NCBI GenBank assembly: GCA_947626545.1 | Contig: CANQSS010000002.1 | Location: forward strand, 1 to 64,000 | Direction of reading: 5' to 3' | Length of the DNA: 64,000 nt | Source: an uncultured Akkermansia sp. | GTDB lineage: Bacteria > Verrucomicrobiota > Verrucomicrobiia > Verrucomicrobiales > Akkermansiaceae | Part shown: piece by piece, positions 30,628 through 39,305 of the stretch | Layout: each line of letters starts with the position of its first letter | How positions within the stretch are numbered: the first letter of the stretch is position 1 | Translations under genes and position numbers: made by a program | The notes under the pieces: generated by a model | Database searches by the model: none | Told to the model about the DNA's origin: nothing | What the model saw: the letters and a program-made list of their open reading frames with translations, nothing else

Positions 30628-32088
30628 ATGACTCGAATTTTTAAGATGAACATGCGTTGGATGAGGATGGCTGCTTGTATGGTGGTGGCGCTGTGTGCCG
30701 ACAATGTGTACTCCCTGGACGTAGGAGCGGCGTGGAAAAACGGTGAATTATGGAAGATGAAGCGACAACCAAAGTTAGATGATATGAGCTTCGAGAGTGT
30801 GAGTGACACGTGCACGAGAGTCATTCAACGCAACCTTGTTACTTTTGGACGACACCAAGTGGAGGGAAACGTCACACTAGATTGGAAAGCGTCTTCCGGT
30901 GGAGCAAAGACACCCGACGATGGAGTTAAGACGGCAAAAGACAATCAGAAAGATAAGACGGATGAAAAGCAGAAAAGCCCGACTGATCTGGAAGTCGAAC
31001 GCGCGAAGAAGTACGGTGAACTTTGCCGGGTAACCTGCGAAATATACAACCGTAACGATTACGGAGAAATTAGCAAAGAGGCTTTTGATAATTACGTATC
31101 TTCCTACAAAACGGAGGTGGGAAGAATCTCCGGGGCGAAAATGACAAAAGTACGTATGTCGGCCAGCAAATCCGCCACCAAGGTAGAGGCATTCCAATGG
31201 GAGATGCCGCAAGGAGCAGCTCGACTGTATACGGCAACCACTACGGTAAAGAGAGACAAGAAGAAGGATGAGAAAAAGGAGGAAAAGAAGGAGGAGAAGA
31301 AAACGAAGGATGGGGGGGTGCGTATGGAGTACATTCGCTTGGTATTAGCTCCGGACGTAGCAAGTCTGGAGAAAAGTGTCACGCATGAGAAAGAGGAGAA
31401 GCACAACCAAAAGAACTCTGTAGTCAAGGAAAAAAATGGCATAACATGGATTAAGGGTCTGCCCATGGTGGAGCAAGGTATGAAGGCGGCAGCTCTGCCT
31501 GCCCAACTGACGCGTCTGCTCATGTATTACGGAGTGGAAGGGGTGAGCATGGATGCAATATCAGCGTTCTGCGAAACCCCGGATGAGGATGGATACAAAC
31601 GAGAGGACATGGATGAGATCATACGGCAGGTGGCACACGAATACCGGTTGAAAGTGAAAGATGTGTCATCTCAGTGGGCTGGACGCGAAGACTATATGAA
31701 GGATTATACTTCCAAAGCGCGTAAGGAGGGGAAACTTATGGGAGATGGGGACGCAATAGACACGCTGTCTTTGGACCCGGAGCTTTGGCTTTCTCTCTTT
31801 GCAAAGAAAAAGTCAGATTGTAACAAGTGGCTCGGCAGTATACGCTCCTGCATTGATGCCGGGACTCCCGTAATTTGGCTAGTCATGCGCGGCGATTTCT
31901 ACGCGGACGTCACGGATTCGAGGAACACGAAAGGTGCTCACCTTCGACTTATCATCGGGTATGATGCCACCAAAGGTAAGGAAAAAATCATCTACACAGA
32001 ACCATGGGGAGAGAAGGGTGAGCGCTGTACGATGGAGCTAATCAAGGCGTATGCCGCTACAGATGCTGCCCTTATTTTGCGGCAGTAA
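30628..32088 (+). CDS. C39-like papain-fold protein with apparently lost catalytic Cys (pseudo-peptidase)
   Basis: GLPMVEQGMKAAALPAQLTRLLMYYGVEGVSMDAI ... GAHLRLIIGYD...YTEPWG; Q and H retained, expected Cys is Ala. Confidence 0.6.
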   Translation: MTRIFKMNMRWMRMAACMVVALCADNVYSLDVGAAWKNGELWKMKRQPKLDDMSFESVSDTCTRVIQRNLVTFGRHQVEGNVTLDWKASSGGAKTPDDGVKTAKDNQKDKTDEKQKSPTDLEVERAKKYGELCRVTCEIYNRNDYGEISKEAFDNYVSSYKTEVGRISGAKMTKVRMSASKSATKVEAFQWEMPQGAARLYTATTTVKRDKKKDEKKEEKKEEKKTKDGGVRMEYIRLVLAPDVASLEKSVTHEKEEKHNQKNSVVKEKNGITWIKGLPMVEQGMKAAALPAQLTRLLMYYGVEGVSMDAISAFCETPDEDGYKREDMDEIIRQVAHEYRLKVKDVSSQWAGREDYMKDYTSKARKEGKLMGDGDAIDTLSLDPELWLSLFAKKKSDCNKWLGSIRSCIDAGTPVIWLVMRGDFYADVTDSRNTKGAHLRLIIGYDATKGKEKIIYTEPWGEKGERCTMELIKAYAATDAALILRQ

Positions 32089-32103
32089 AACAGGTGGTTA
32101 TGC

Positions 32104-32592
32104 TCAAGCTTCTTCGTTCGCGTAACGTTCACGAGACTCGCGCAGGATGGTAACGGCACGCTCAATACCGAAGAATTCGCCCACTTCCGTCTTCTTGTTC
32201 TGCAGTGTTTTGTAAGTGGAGAAAAAATTCTGAATTTCTTGGAGGTAATGAGGCGGCAAGTCATGCAGGGTACGCACGTGCTCGTAGCGTGGATCCCCCA
32301 CATTGACGGCAAGAATTTTCACATCTGGTTTACCACCGTCAATCATATCCATGCCACCGATGATACGGCAATCCACGTAACAACCCGGAAAGGTAGGCGA
32401 AGAGGTGAAGACGAGGATATCCAAAGGGTCTCCATCTAGATATTTTGTCGCTTCCACAAAACCGTACTCAGCAGGGTAATAAACGGAGGAGTAGAGGACA
32501 CGATCCAGTTTGATGTGGCCGGTCTTTGCATCCACCTCGTACTTATTGCGGCTCCCCATGGGAATTTCAATGCGTGCTTCGACGGTCTCCAT
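32104..32592 (-). CDS. ppa: Inorganic pyrophosphatase
   Basis: IEIPMGSRNKYEVDAKTGHIKLDRVLYSSVYYPAEYGFVE...GDPLDILV; start METVEAR chosen from promoter TTGACA-17-TAGCAT-7-ATG. Confidence 0.92.
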   Translation of the reverse strand: METVEARIEIPMGSRNKYEVDAKTGHIKLDRVLYSSVYYPAEYGFVEATKYLDGDPLDILVFTSSPTFPGCYVDCRIIGGMDMIDGGKPDVKILAVNVGDPRYEHVRTLHDLPPHYLQEIQNFFSTYKTLQNKKTEVGEFFGIERAVTILRESRERYANEEA

Positions 32593-32641
32593 GGGGGGCA
32601 TGCTAGCAGTTTCATTGAAACCTGTCAAGACCTGACTCCAG

Positions 32642-32668
32642 GGCAAACGCATTAGAAATGCGGTTGCC
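32642..32668. repeat. Solo dispersed palindrome
   Basis: GGCAAACGCATTAGAAATGCGGTTGCC. Confidence 0.85.
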
Positions 32669-32689
32669 CTAGCAATGCGCTTGCTGGGC

Positions 32690-32718
32690 TTGACAAGATG
32701 GGGCTGATAAGCTATGCT
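32690..32718 (+). promoter_or_regulatory. sigma70 promoter of ribH operon
   Basis: TTGACA-17-TATGCT. Confidence 0.75.
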
Positions 32719-32763
32719 TTTTGACGGATGCGCAAGCGTCCCGCTGTACGCACTCAAATTGTT

Positions 32764-33240
32764 ATGTCACGAGAAAGCAATATGGTTCCGCAAATGGAGC
32801 AGCGCGAAATGCGCGTAACGATTGTAGCATCGGAATACAATAGGCATTTCACGGATGGTCTGTTGAAAAATTGCGAGGAAGAGTTGAGGCTTTACGCGCC
32901 TCGATCGCTAGTGAAAGTGGTTCGAGTACCAGGCGCTTTTGAGGTGCCGGTGATAGTCAACCGCGAACTTGCACAAGCCGAGGATTTACGAGCCCATGTC
33001 GTGATTGCTCTGGGTGTAATTTTGCGTGGGAGCACAGCGCATGCAGATTTGATTGGTGAAGCCATTACTCGTGAGCTCCTGCGTGCGGCATGCAGAAGCC
33101 TTGTGCCTGTCATTCATGAAGTTCTGCTGCTCCAAAATGAGCAACAAGCCCAAGAACGTTGCCTTGGCAATGAGCTCAACCGCGGGCGTGAGGCGGCGCG
33201 TGCGGCAGTTACTATGTTCCAAGTCACGCAGTCCAACTAA
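32764..33240 (+). CDS. ribH: 6,7-dimethyl-8-ribityllumazine synthase
   Basis: VTIVASEYNRHFTDGLL, VPGAFEVPVIV, ALGVILRGSTAHADLI. Confidence 0.9.
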   Translation: MSRESNMVPQMEQREMRVTIVASEYNRHFTDGLLKNCEEELRLYAPRSLVKVVRVPGAFEVPVIVNRELAQAEDLRAHVVIALGVILRGSTAHADLIGEAITRELLRAACRSLVPVIHEVLLLQNEQQAQERCLGNELNRGREAARAAVTMFQVTQSN

Positions 33241-33255
33241 CCTACACTCACGGAT

Positions 33256-34170
33256 ATGCTCAGCCAACGACAAATCCGCAAGTCAACTCTGCTGCTCATC
33301 TACGCCATGGAAACGCAGGGAGTGGACCCACTTGCCCAAGATTCTTTTCCTTTTGACTCTTACTGGTCTCTCGTCTCTGAGAATGATGCCAAGCGTTACG
33401 CCAAGGTGCTGGCCAAGGCAACTCTGCATGAAACTCGATCGCTCGGCGACTTACAGGATTCACTGCGGAGCCGCACGGAAAACTTCTGCGCCACTGCCAC
33501 AACTCACCCGAGGCTGCAAGCTCTTCCTCCCGATGCACGGGAGCTGCTGCGTCTTACGCAGGCCCTACCTACGCACATCCATTACTTGCGCCGACACATG
33601 GATACTGTCGCAAGTGATCAGGAGGTTGCAATGCTGAAGGAGCACGGCGATGGCGTCATCCGCACCTGCGTCCGCATGTGCGAGCTGGCTCAAAATATGC
33701 TGCCTGCGCTGGAGGGCGAAACGGGAGAAGCTGTCGAGGCCTATGCCGGGGTATTGCGCCGCGTACGAAAAGCTGCAGCCGGCTGCGCACGATTGGCGCA
33801 TCCGGAACAAATTGAACCACGAAACGAACACACCGACTTGGCACGGTACGCGGAAGCCGTGCGCGAACGCCGCCCTCTCACCGAACAAATGGCGAGGGAT
33901 ATATTTTCACAGCGTGGAAAATGGGAAGAACTTTTGCGCACCCTTCTGCGCAACTATGTGCCTGAACGCCTCAACACTGTGGACCGCTGCATCCTCTACA
34001 TTGCTTTCAACGACTTGATACAGCGCAAGCTCGATCCCGGCATTGTCATCTCGGAGGCTTGCGTTCTCGCAGATGAATTCTCCGGCGGCAAAAGCGCGCC
34101 CTTTATCCACGGCATTATCGCCACGGCCGTCATGCAACTCATGCCAGACGCACCTCAACCCGAAGCTTAA
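33256..34170 (+). CDS. nusB: Transcription antitermination factor NusB family
   Basis: C-terminal LLRNYVPERLNTVDRCILYIAFNDLIQ...VISEACVLADEFSGGKSAPFIHGIIA. Confidence 0.85.
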   Translation: MLSQRQIRKSTLLLIYAMETQGVDPLAQDSFPFDSYWSLVSENDAKRYAKVLAKATLHETRSLGDLQDSLRSRTENFCATATTHPRLQALPPDARELLRLTQALPTHIHYLRRHMDTVASDQEVAMLKEHGDGVIRTCVRMCELAQNMLPALEGETGEAVEAYAGVLRRVRKAAAGCARLAHPEQIEPRNEHTDLARYAEAVRERRPLTEQMARDIFSQRGKWEELLRTLLRNYVPERLNTVDRCILYIAFNDLIQRKLDPGIVISEACVLADEFSGGKSAPFIHGIIATAVMQLMPDAPQPEA

Positions 34171-34178
34171 CAACAATC

Positions 34179-35027
34179 ATGGCTAACTTCTTCAACAAAC
34201 TGATCGACAAGCTACTCGGCGAGCCAACCATCGATTGGGATGAACTGGAGGCTGACCTCATTTCCGCTGACATCGGCGCAGCACGCGTCATGCGCATGCT
34301 CGGTGAATTACAAGAACGTGATGAACACGACGCTTGCGAAATCGTGGATTATATCAAGCAACAACTCCGTTCTGCTTTCCCTGCCACGCCGCCCGCTCTG
34401 CCAATGACTCAGGATGGTCACCCCTGCGTCATTCTGCTCATCGGGGTAAACGGTGCAGGTAAAACCACCACCTGTGCCAAGCTTGCCCACATACTGCAAA
34501 AGCGCGGTGAAAGCGTGCTGCTGGCAGCTGCGGACACCTTTCGTGCCGCTGCGGTGGAGCAACTGGAGCGTTGGGCCACGCGTCTGCACATTCCTCTCTA
34601 CAAAGGCCAGCCTAACCAGGATCCCGCCTCCGTGTGCTACGAGGCTCACACTCGCGCCCTGCGCGAAGGGACGCGCTTCCTGATCTGCGACACAGCCGGT
34701 CGTCTGCACACGCGTCACAATCTCATGGAGGAGCTCGCAAAAATCCGCCGATCTCTTGCCAAGCAAGACGCCTCTGCGCCCCACGCTTGCTATCTGGTGG
34801 TAGATGCCACCACGGGAAGTAACGCTCTGCTGCAAGCGCGTGAATTCCACAAAGCTGCGCCGCTCAACGGTCTTATCATCACAAAATTAGATGGCTCTGG
34901 TAAGGGTGGCGTGGCTGTCGCCGTACAGGATGAGCTAGGCATTCCCCCAGTATGGATCGGAACTGGCGAAAGCGAAGACCAGCTTCGTTCCTTTGATGCC
35001 AAAAGCTACGTGGACACGCTGCTCTGA
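34179..35027 (+). CDS. ftsY: Signal recognition particle receptor FtsY
   Basis: GVNGAGKTTTCAKLA, AADTFRAAAVEQLERWA, DTAGRLHT, TKLDGSGKGG. Confidence 0.93.
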   Translation: MANFFNKLIDKLLGEPTIDWDELEADLISADIGAARVMRMLGELQERDEHDACEIVDYIKQQLRSAFPATPPALPMTQDGHPCVILLIGVNGAGKTTTCAKLAHILQKRGESVLLAAADTFRAAAVEQLERWATRLHIPLYKGQPNQDPASVCYEAHTRALREGTRFLICDTAGRLHTRHNLMEELAKIRRSLAKQDASAPHACYLVVDATTGSNALLQAREFHKAAPLNGLIITKLDGSGKGGVAVAVQDELGIPPVWIGTGESEDQLRSFDAKSYVDTLL

Positions 35028-35034
35028 TTCGACC

Positions 35035-36099
35035 ATGCCCCCGGCTCGCCCCCTACTTTGCGGATTCACCCGAGATGCACTGGTCGGCGCTTTGGCCGAG
35101 CTCGGCGAAACTCGTGCCTACCGCGCCACCCAACTTATGGAGTGGATTTGGAAAAAGCGAGCGTCCGATTTCGAGCAAATGACCAACCTGCCTCCGGCTC
35201 TGCGCCACGGCCTCGCCGAGCGTTACTCGCTGTGCCCCCTCGCTGTGGTGGATCATTCGCAATCTGCCACGGGTCGCACCCGCAAGCTGCTCTGCCGCAT
35301 TCAGGATGATGAGCTGGTGGAAATGGTGCTCATCCCGGCCGCCGTGGGTGATGCAGGCACGCAGAGTACCCGGCTCACACTTTGCGTTTCTTCCCAGGTT
35401 GGCTGCGCGTTCGGTTGCAAATTTTGCGCCAGTGGGTTGCACGGACTCAAACGTAACCTCACCACCGGCGAAATCATTGGTCAAATTTTCGCTGCTGAGC
35501 GGGAGGCGGGCGAGCGCGTGGATAATCTCGTGTTCATGGGTATGGGCGAGCCCCTCGCCAACACTGAGAACCTGCTCCCTGCTCTGCGACTCATCACCGA
35601 TCCGCACGCTCTCGCCCTCAGTCCTCGCCACATCACGGTCTCCACATCCGGCAATGTGCCAGGGTTGCTGAAATTGGCAAATAGCGGCATTCCAGTGCGA
35701 CTGGCAGTCTCACTTCACGGTGCCACGGATGAAGTTCGCTCTCGCATCATGCCGGTGAATCGGCGTTGGCCGCTCGCCGAACTCATTCCTGCGTTGGAGA
35801 CGTGGCAAGCCAGTTCCAAACACAAAATAACGCTGGAGTACATTCTCATTTCCGGTGTGAACAATGCACCACAGCACGCCCAGGAACTTGTCTCTCTGGC
35901 ACAAAGACTTCGAGCCAAAGTCAATCTCATCCCCTACAATCCCGTGCAGGGGTTGGACTGGCAGCGCCCCTCGGAAGACGCATGCCGTTCGTTCTGTCGC
36001 ACCCTCCTTTCTCACCACATCCCTACAACCCTGCGCTACGAAAAAGGCTTGGATATCAACGCTGCGTGTGGGCAGCTGCGTTTGCGGCACACATCGTGA
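35035..36099 (+). CDS. rlmN: 23S rRNA (adenine(2503)-C(2))-methyltransferase RlmN
   Basis: Radical SAM CAFGCKFCASG, VFMGMGEPLAN, INAACGQL. Confidence 0.93.
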   Translation: MPPARPLLCGFTRDALVGALAELGETRAYRATQLMEWIWKKRASDFEQMTNLPPALRHGLAERYSLCPLAVVDHSQSATGRTRKLLCRIQDDELVEMVLIPAAVGDAGTQSTRLTLCVSSQVGCAFGCKFCASGLHGLKRNLTTGEIIGQIFAAEREAGERVDNLVFMGMGEPLANTENLLPALRLITDPHALALSPRHITVSTSGNVPGLLKLANSGIPVRLAVSLHGATDEVRSRIMPVNRRWPLAELIPALETWQASSKHKITLEYILISGVNNAPQHAQELVSLAQRLRAKVNLIPYNPVQGLDWQRPSEDACRSFCRTLLSHHIPTTLRYEKGLDINAACGQLRLRHTS

Positions 36100-36107
36100 C
36101 TCTTTCC

Positions 36108-36310
36108 ATATTTGTTCCCATAAAATTTCTCCATGCCCATTTAACACGTCCGCGCACGGTTCCACCATGCCCCTCCGGCCCTGCTTCGTCAAGTCCGCGC
36201 GCAAGTGCGGGAACTCCTCAAATTGTAAATCGTAAATTATAAACGTATTATGATACATTGTGCGTCGATAACTGCGAGTCGGGATCGTTTTTTCTTGGGA
36301 CGTATGTGGA
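36108..36310. repeat. Dispersed element type III
   Basis: TTTGTTCCCATAAAATTTCTCC ... AAATTGTAAATCGTAAATTA ... GGGATCGTTTTTTCTTGGGACGTATGTG. Confidence 0.8.
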
Positions 36311-36383
36311 AAAATTGATTCACCCTAAAAAAATTATCTTGACTTAGCGTTTAGTTCATTTATACTGCCAGTAACCTATTGCC

Positions 36384-36719
36384 ATGAAAAAATTTTTCAT
36401 ACCTGCCATTTTGATCGCAGCAGCCGTGCCCTCCCTGATGGCCACGCCGGATATGACCCCCAACGATGTGTCGGAAGGGGCACTGAGGGATGTGGCAACC
36501 GACCGGCAGAAAGCCAGTCTCGATGCCCACGATAAGGCAACAGCCAAGGCCGAAGAAGAACGGCAGAAGGCTATCAAGGAGGCCAAAGAAATTACCGAGA
36601 GAAATGATGCGGGGCTGAAGAAAACCATTCAAAAACGCCATCTCAACAGTATGCTTCCTCCCTGTGATCGTGAACCGGAAGCCCCCCGGGAACCGGGCGA
36701 TTACCACATTCGCTACTGA
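36384..36719 (+). CDS. Small secreted Ala/Lys/Glu-rich hypothetical protein
   Basis: Signal peptide MKKFFIPAILIAAAVPSLMATP; flanked by promoter TTGACT-16-TATACT and a terminator. Confidence 0.7.
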   Translation: MKKFFIPAILIAAAVPSLMATPDMTPNDVSEGALRDVATDRQKASLDAHDKATAKAEEERQKAIKEAKEITERNDAGLKKTIQKRHLNSMLPPCDREPEAPREPGDYHIRY

Positions 36720-36745
36720 TTTCGGAGGCGACAGACTCTCTTTTC

Positions 36746-36774
36746 AAGCGCACCCCGAGTAGGTGCGCTTTTTT
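36746..36774 (+). terminator. Rho-independent terminator
   Basis: AAGCGCACC-ccgagta-GGTGCGCTT-TTTT. Confidence 0.9.
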
Positions 36775-36795
36775 GCGGGATCCATCGCAGGACGC

Positions 36796-37491
36796 TCATT
36801 TTGGACGACAGAGAAGAATAGCTGTGCCGCGCGGGCAGCGTGGTGAGTCGTCGCCCACAAACCGCCATCGCAAGCTGTGCTCACCTGTTTCCAACTTCAG
36901 CAGCGCGAGAAGTTTCAAATTGTCCTCTCCTCCTGAACGGCGCGGACAGCACAAACCGCGCATTCCCTCGGCCATCAGATGACCACGCCCGCAGTCCTGC
37001 AATTCGATCAGCAATGCGTAGATGCCTGCATGATCGACGCATAGCGATATCTGTGCCGTATATGCGTCCCGATCTCTCCGCCAAGGCATCGGTAATTCTC
37101 CACAGGGAGTGGGAGATGAGGAAGAAGAGATAGGACGATCCGCCGGGCGCGCGGAGCGGGACTCCCTCAAGCGCTTCATAGCCGACAGCAACGTGCTGAT
37201 CACCACTCCGATGAACACGACCACCCCGACAAGTAGCCAAATTTTTACCGCTGCGTATGCCCATTCATTCTGCCCGGCAAGCATGGCTGTGAGCATGCCC
37301 GCACAGAACGCCAACATGATCCACAGCCCGGCGCGAAATCCGAGTACCATACTCGGGAACAACACGAAAAGCACCGCATAGCGCGCAAACATACGCAGGT
37401 TGAGCGGTGTGTTGCCCAGAAACTCCGCCAGCGTGAGCTTCATGAAAAGGCGCTCCAGCTCCGCGCGGGTGGTCTGTGAATCCAGCTTCAT
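36796..37491 (-). CDS. Hypothetical two-TM membrane protein
   Basis: Hydrophobic segments YAVLFVLFPSMVLGFRAGLWIML and IWLLVGVVVFIGVVIS. Confidence 0.6.
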   Translation of the reverse strand: MKLDSQTTRAELERLFMKLTLAEFLGNTPLNLRMFARYAVLFVLFPSMVLGFRAGLWIMLAFCAGMLTAMLAGQNEWAYAAVKIWLLVGVVVFIGVVISTLLSAMKRLRESRSARPADRPISSSSSPTPCGELPMPWRRDRDAYTAQISLCVDHAGIYALLIELQDCGRGHLMAEGMRGLCCPRRSGGEDNLKLLALLKLETGEHSLRWRFVGDDSPRCPRGTAILLCRPK

Positions 37492-38327
37492 AGCGCATGG
37501 ACGCTCACCGCCATGTGCAACTCATGACTCTCCCCGGCGTGCAAGATCAATTTTTCGTCCGGAACTACAGTCGTCTCTACGGCCAAGAAGGAATGGCTCG
37601 TGCCTGGCTCCACGTCACTCATGCCGGCAGCTCCCACTTCCCCGGGGTTCCACACCACGCAGGATTTCGAGCCGCGTCGTGTTATGCGCAAGACGCGCCC
37701 CCACGCTGCATCATTCACGCAGATCTCCCGCTCAGTAGCCACCGGGTAATAGATGCGGTCGATATGCCCGGCAGGCACCAGCGGAGCCTCGCTGTGTGCA
37801 ACCGCATCAGTCGCATATTCGGTAAAGGGGACACCTTCCAACCCAGTGATGCTCACACGCTCGTAATCACTCACCGAGAAATAGGAATGCAGAGCCGCTG
37901 AGAAGGGCATATCTTCCGGGGCCTGCCGTGTGCGTAACGTGATTTCCAGCGTGTCACGACTCATGTGCAATTCGTACTCAGCCACAGGGTGCCCCGACAA
38001 ACGCAGCGCATACTCCAGCCGTGCCTCTCCCTCCGTCAACTCCTCGCCATGCTCAAACTGCCACATGCTGATGCGAGCGAGTCCGTGAGAAGGGTTGTTT
38101 TTTTGCTCCGTTGGATGCTTACCAAACCACGGCCAGCAGATGGGAATGCCGCCGCGCAAGGCTTTGCCCTCGGCATACACTGCCGTCCCGCTCATGTAAA
38201 ATACCGGCCTGCCACCACTCGGCGTCCATCCCAAAACATGCGCCCCGTACTGCGATACCTCCAGCGTGCCCAGCAGTGTCTCCACCTTCTGCACCGGAAA
38301 GCCATGACATGTTTCTGTCGTGATCAT
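37488..38327 (-). CDS. D-hexose-6-phosphate mutarotase (aldose 1-epimerase family)
   Basis: RGGIPICWPWFGKHP...HGLARISMW; start MITTETCHGF from promoter TTGCAC-17-TATAAT-6-ATG. Confidence 0.88.
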   Translation of the reverse strand: MITTETCHGFPVQKVETLLGTLEVSQYGAHVLGWTPSGGRPVFYMSGTAVYAEGKALRGGIPICWPWFGKHPTEQKNNPSHGLARISMWQFEHGEELTEGEARLEYALRLSGHPVAEYELHMSRDTLEITLRTRQAPEDMPFSAALHSYFSVSDYERVSITGLEGVPFTEYATDAVAHSEAPLVPAGHIDRIYYPVATEREICVNDAAWGRVLRITRRGSKSCVVWNPGEVGAAGMSDVEPGTSHSFLAVETTVVPDEKLILHAGESHELHMAVSVHAL

Positions 38328-38370
38328 GCCCCCATTATACACAAGTTCGCTTCCGGGTGCAATGCGCAAG

Positions 38371-38949
38371 TCATTTGCTGCGTACGTTGACGGAACGGAC
38401 ACAATTTTCACCCATCACTTCGTTGAGCGTGCGAATGAGCCCCTGACGTTGGCGGCGCAGCTCAAAACAGACGGTGGGATGGGGGGCGCGGATCGTTGCG
38501 CAGCCATCACGAAGAGATACCAGAGTGGATTGCGAAGCCACGAAGTCGCCCATGGCACGGTGCCACACCTCTGCCAAAAATTCCGGGGCGAATTGCGTCT
38601 CTTGCAAGTCCAGCCGACTCACCACTTCTGTGAGAATAGATGTAATATCTCGCATGTTGGCACCGGTTGACAAAGGAGCAACGCCCCCAAACATGTCCGC
38701 CTCAGCCTGACGCTTCATGCCGGCACGGCGGGTGGCGTAACGCTCCGGACGAAGAGTGTCATCCGGGTAGTGTACCATATTGTAACGCGGAACCTTGGCA
38801 GACGCAGGGGTATGGGGCTGCGGCTCAGATGGCGCGGCACGTCGTCTGCGCCCGGACGATATCATCCGGCGGCGCGGCGCTGATGAATTGCCTTCGCGGG
38901 GCATGTGAAGAACGCGAGACCCCGGGCGGCAATCGCCTCCCGAGGTCAT
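38371..38949 (-). CDS. DUF721/DciA-like protein
   Basis: C-terminal DciA/DUF721-like region (WHRAMGDFVASQSTLVSLRDGCATIRAPHPTVCFELRRQRQGLIRTLNEVMGE). Confidence 0.65.
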   Translation of the reverse strand: MTSGGDCRPGSRVLHMPREGNSSAPRRRMISSGRRRRAAPSEPQPHTPASAKVPRYNMVHYPDDTLRPERYATRRAGMKRQAEADMFGGVAPLSTGANMRDITSILTEVVSRLDLQETQFAPEFLAEVWHRAMGDFVASQSTLVSLRDGCATIRAPHPTVCFELRRQRQGLIRTLNEVMGENCVRSVNVRSK

Positions 38950-38967
38950 GCTGCTTGATAAGATAGA

Positions 38968-39201
38968 TTACTCACCATCGTCACCAATAGCCTGGACGGG
39001 GCATCCCTCCAAAGCCTCGGTGCATGTGGCTACTTCATCGTCCGTACCGGGCTGCCTCTTCACGTATGAAACGCCTTCGTCATCATCACGGGCAAAGAAG
39101 TCCGGTGCGGATTCGCGGCACAAGTCACAGTCGATACAGCTGCTATCGACATAGAACTTACCGGGTACATTTTTCTCATTTTTATCGTCTTTTTCAGCCA
39201 T
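38968..39201 (-). CDS. Ferredoxin
   Basis: CIDCDLCRESAPDFF...CTEALEGCPVQAI. Confidence 0.88.
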   Translation of the reverse strand: MAEKDDKNEKNVPGKFYVDSSCIDCDLCRESAPDFFARDDDEGVSYVKRQPGTDDEVATCTEALEGCPVQAIGDDGE

Positions 39202-39305
39202 AATGTGCAGGGCTCATTTCGGCCCGCAGATATTGTTTCTGATTTTTTTGCTAAATGCAACCCTTTTTTATTGCAAGATAGTTTTTTTCACGGCAGAATG
39301 AGGAC

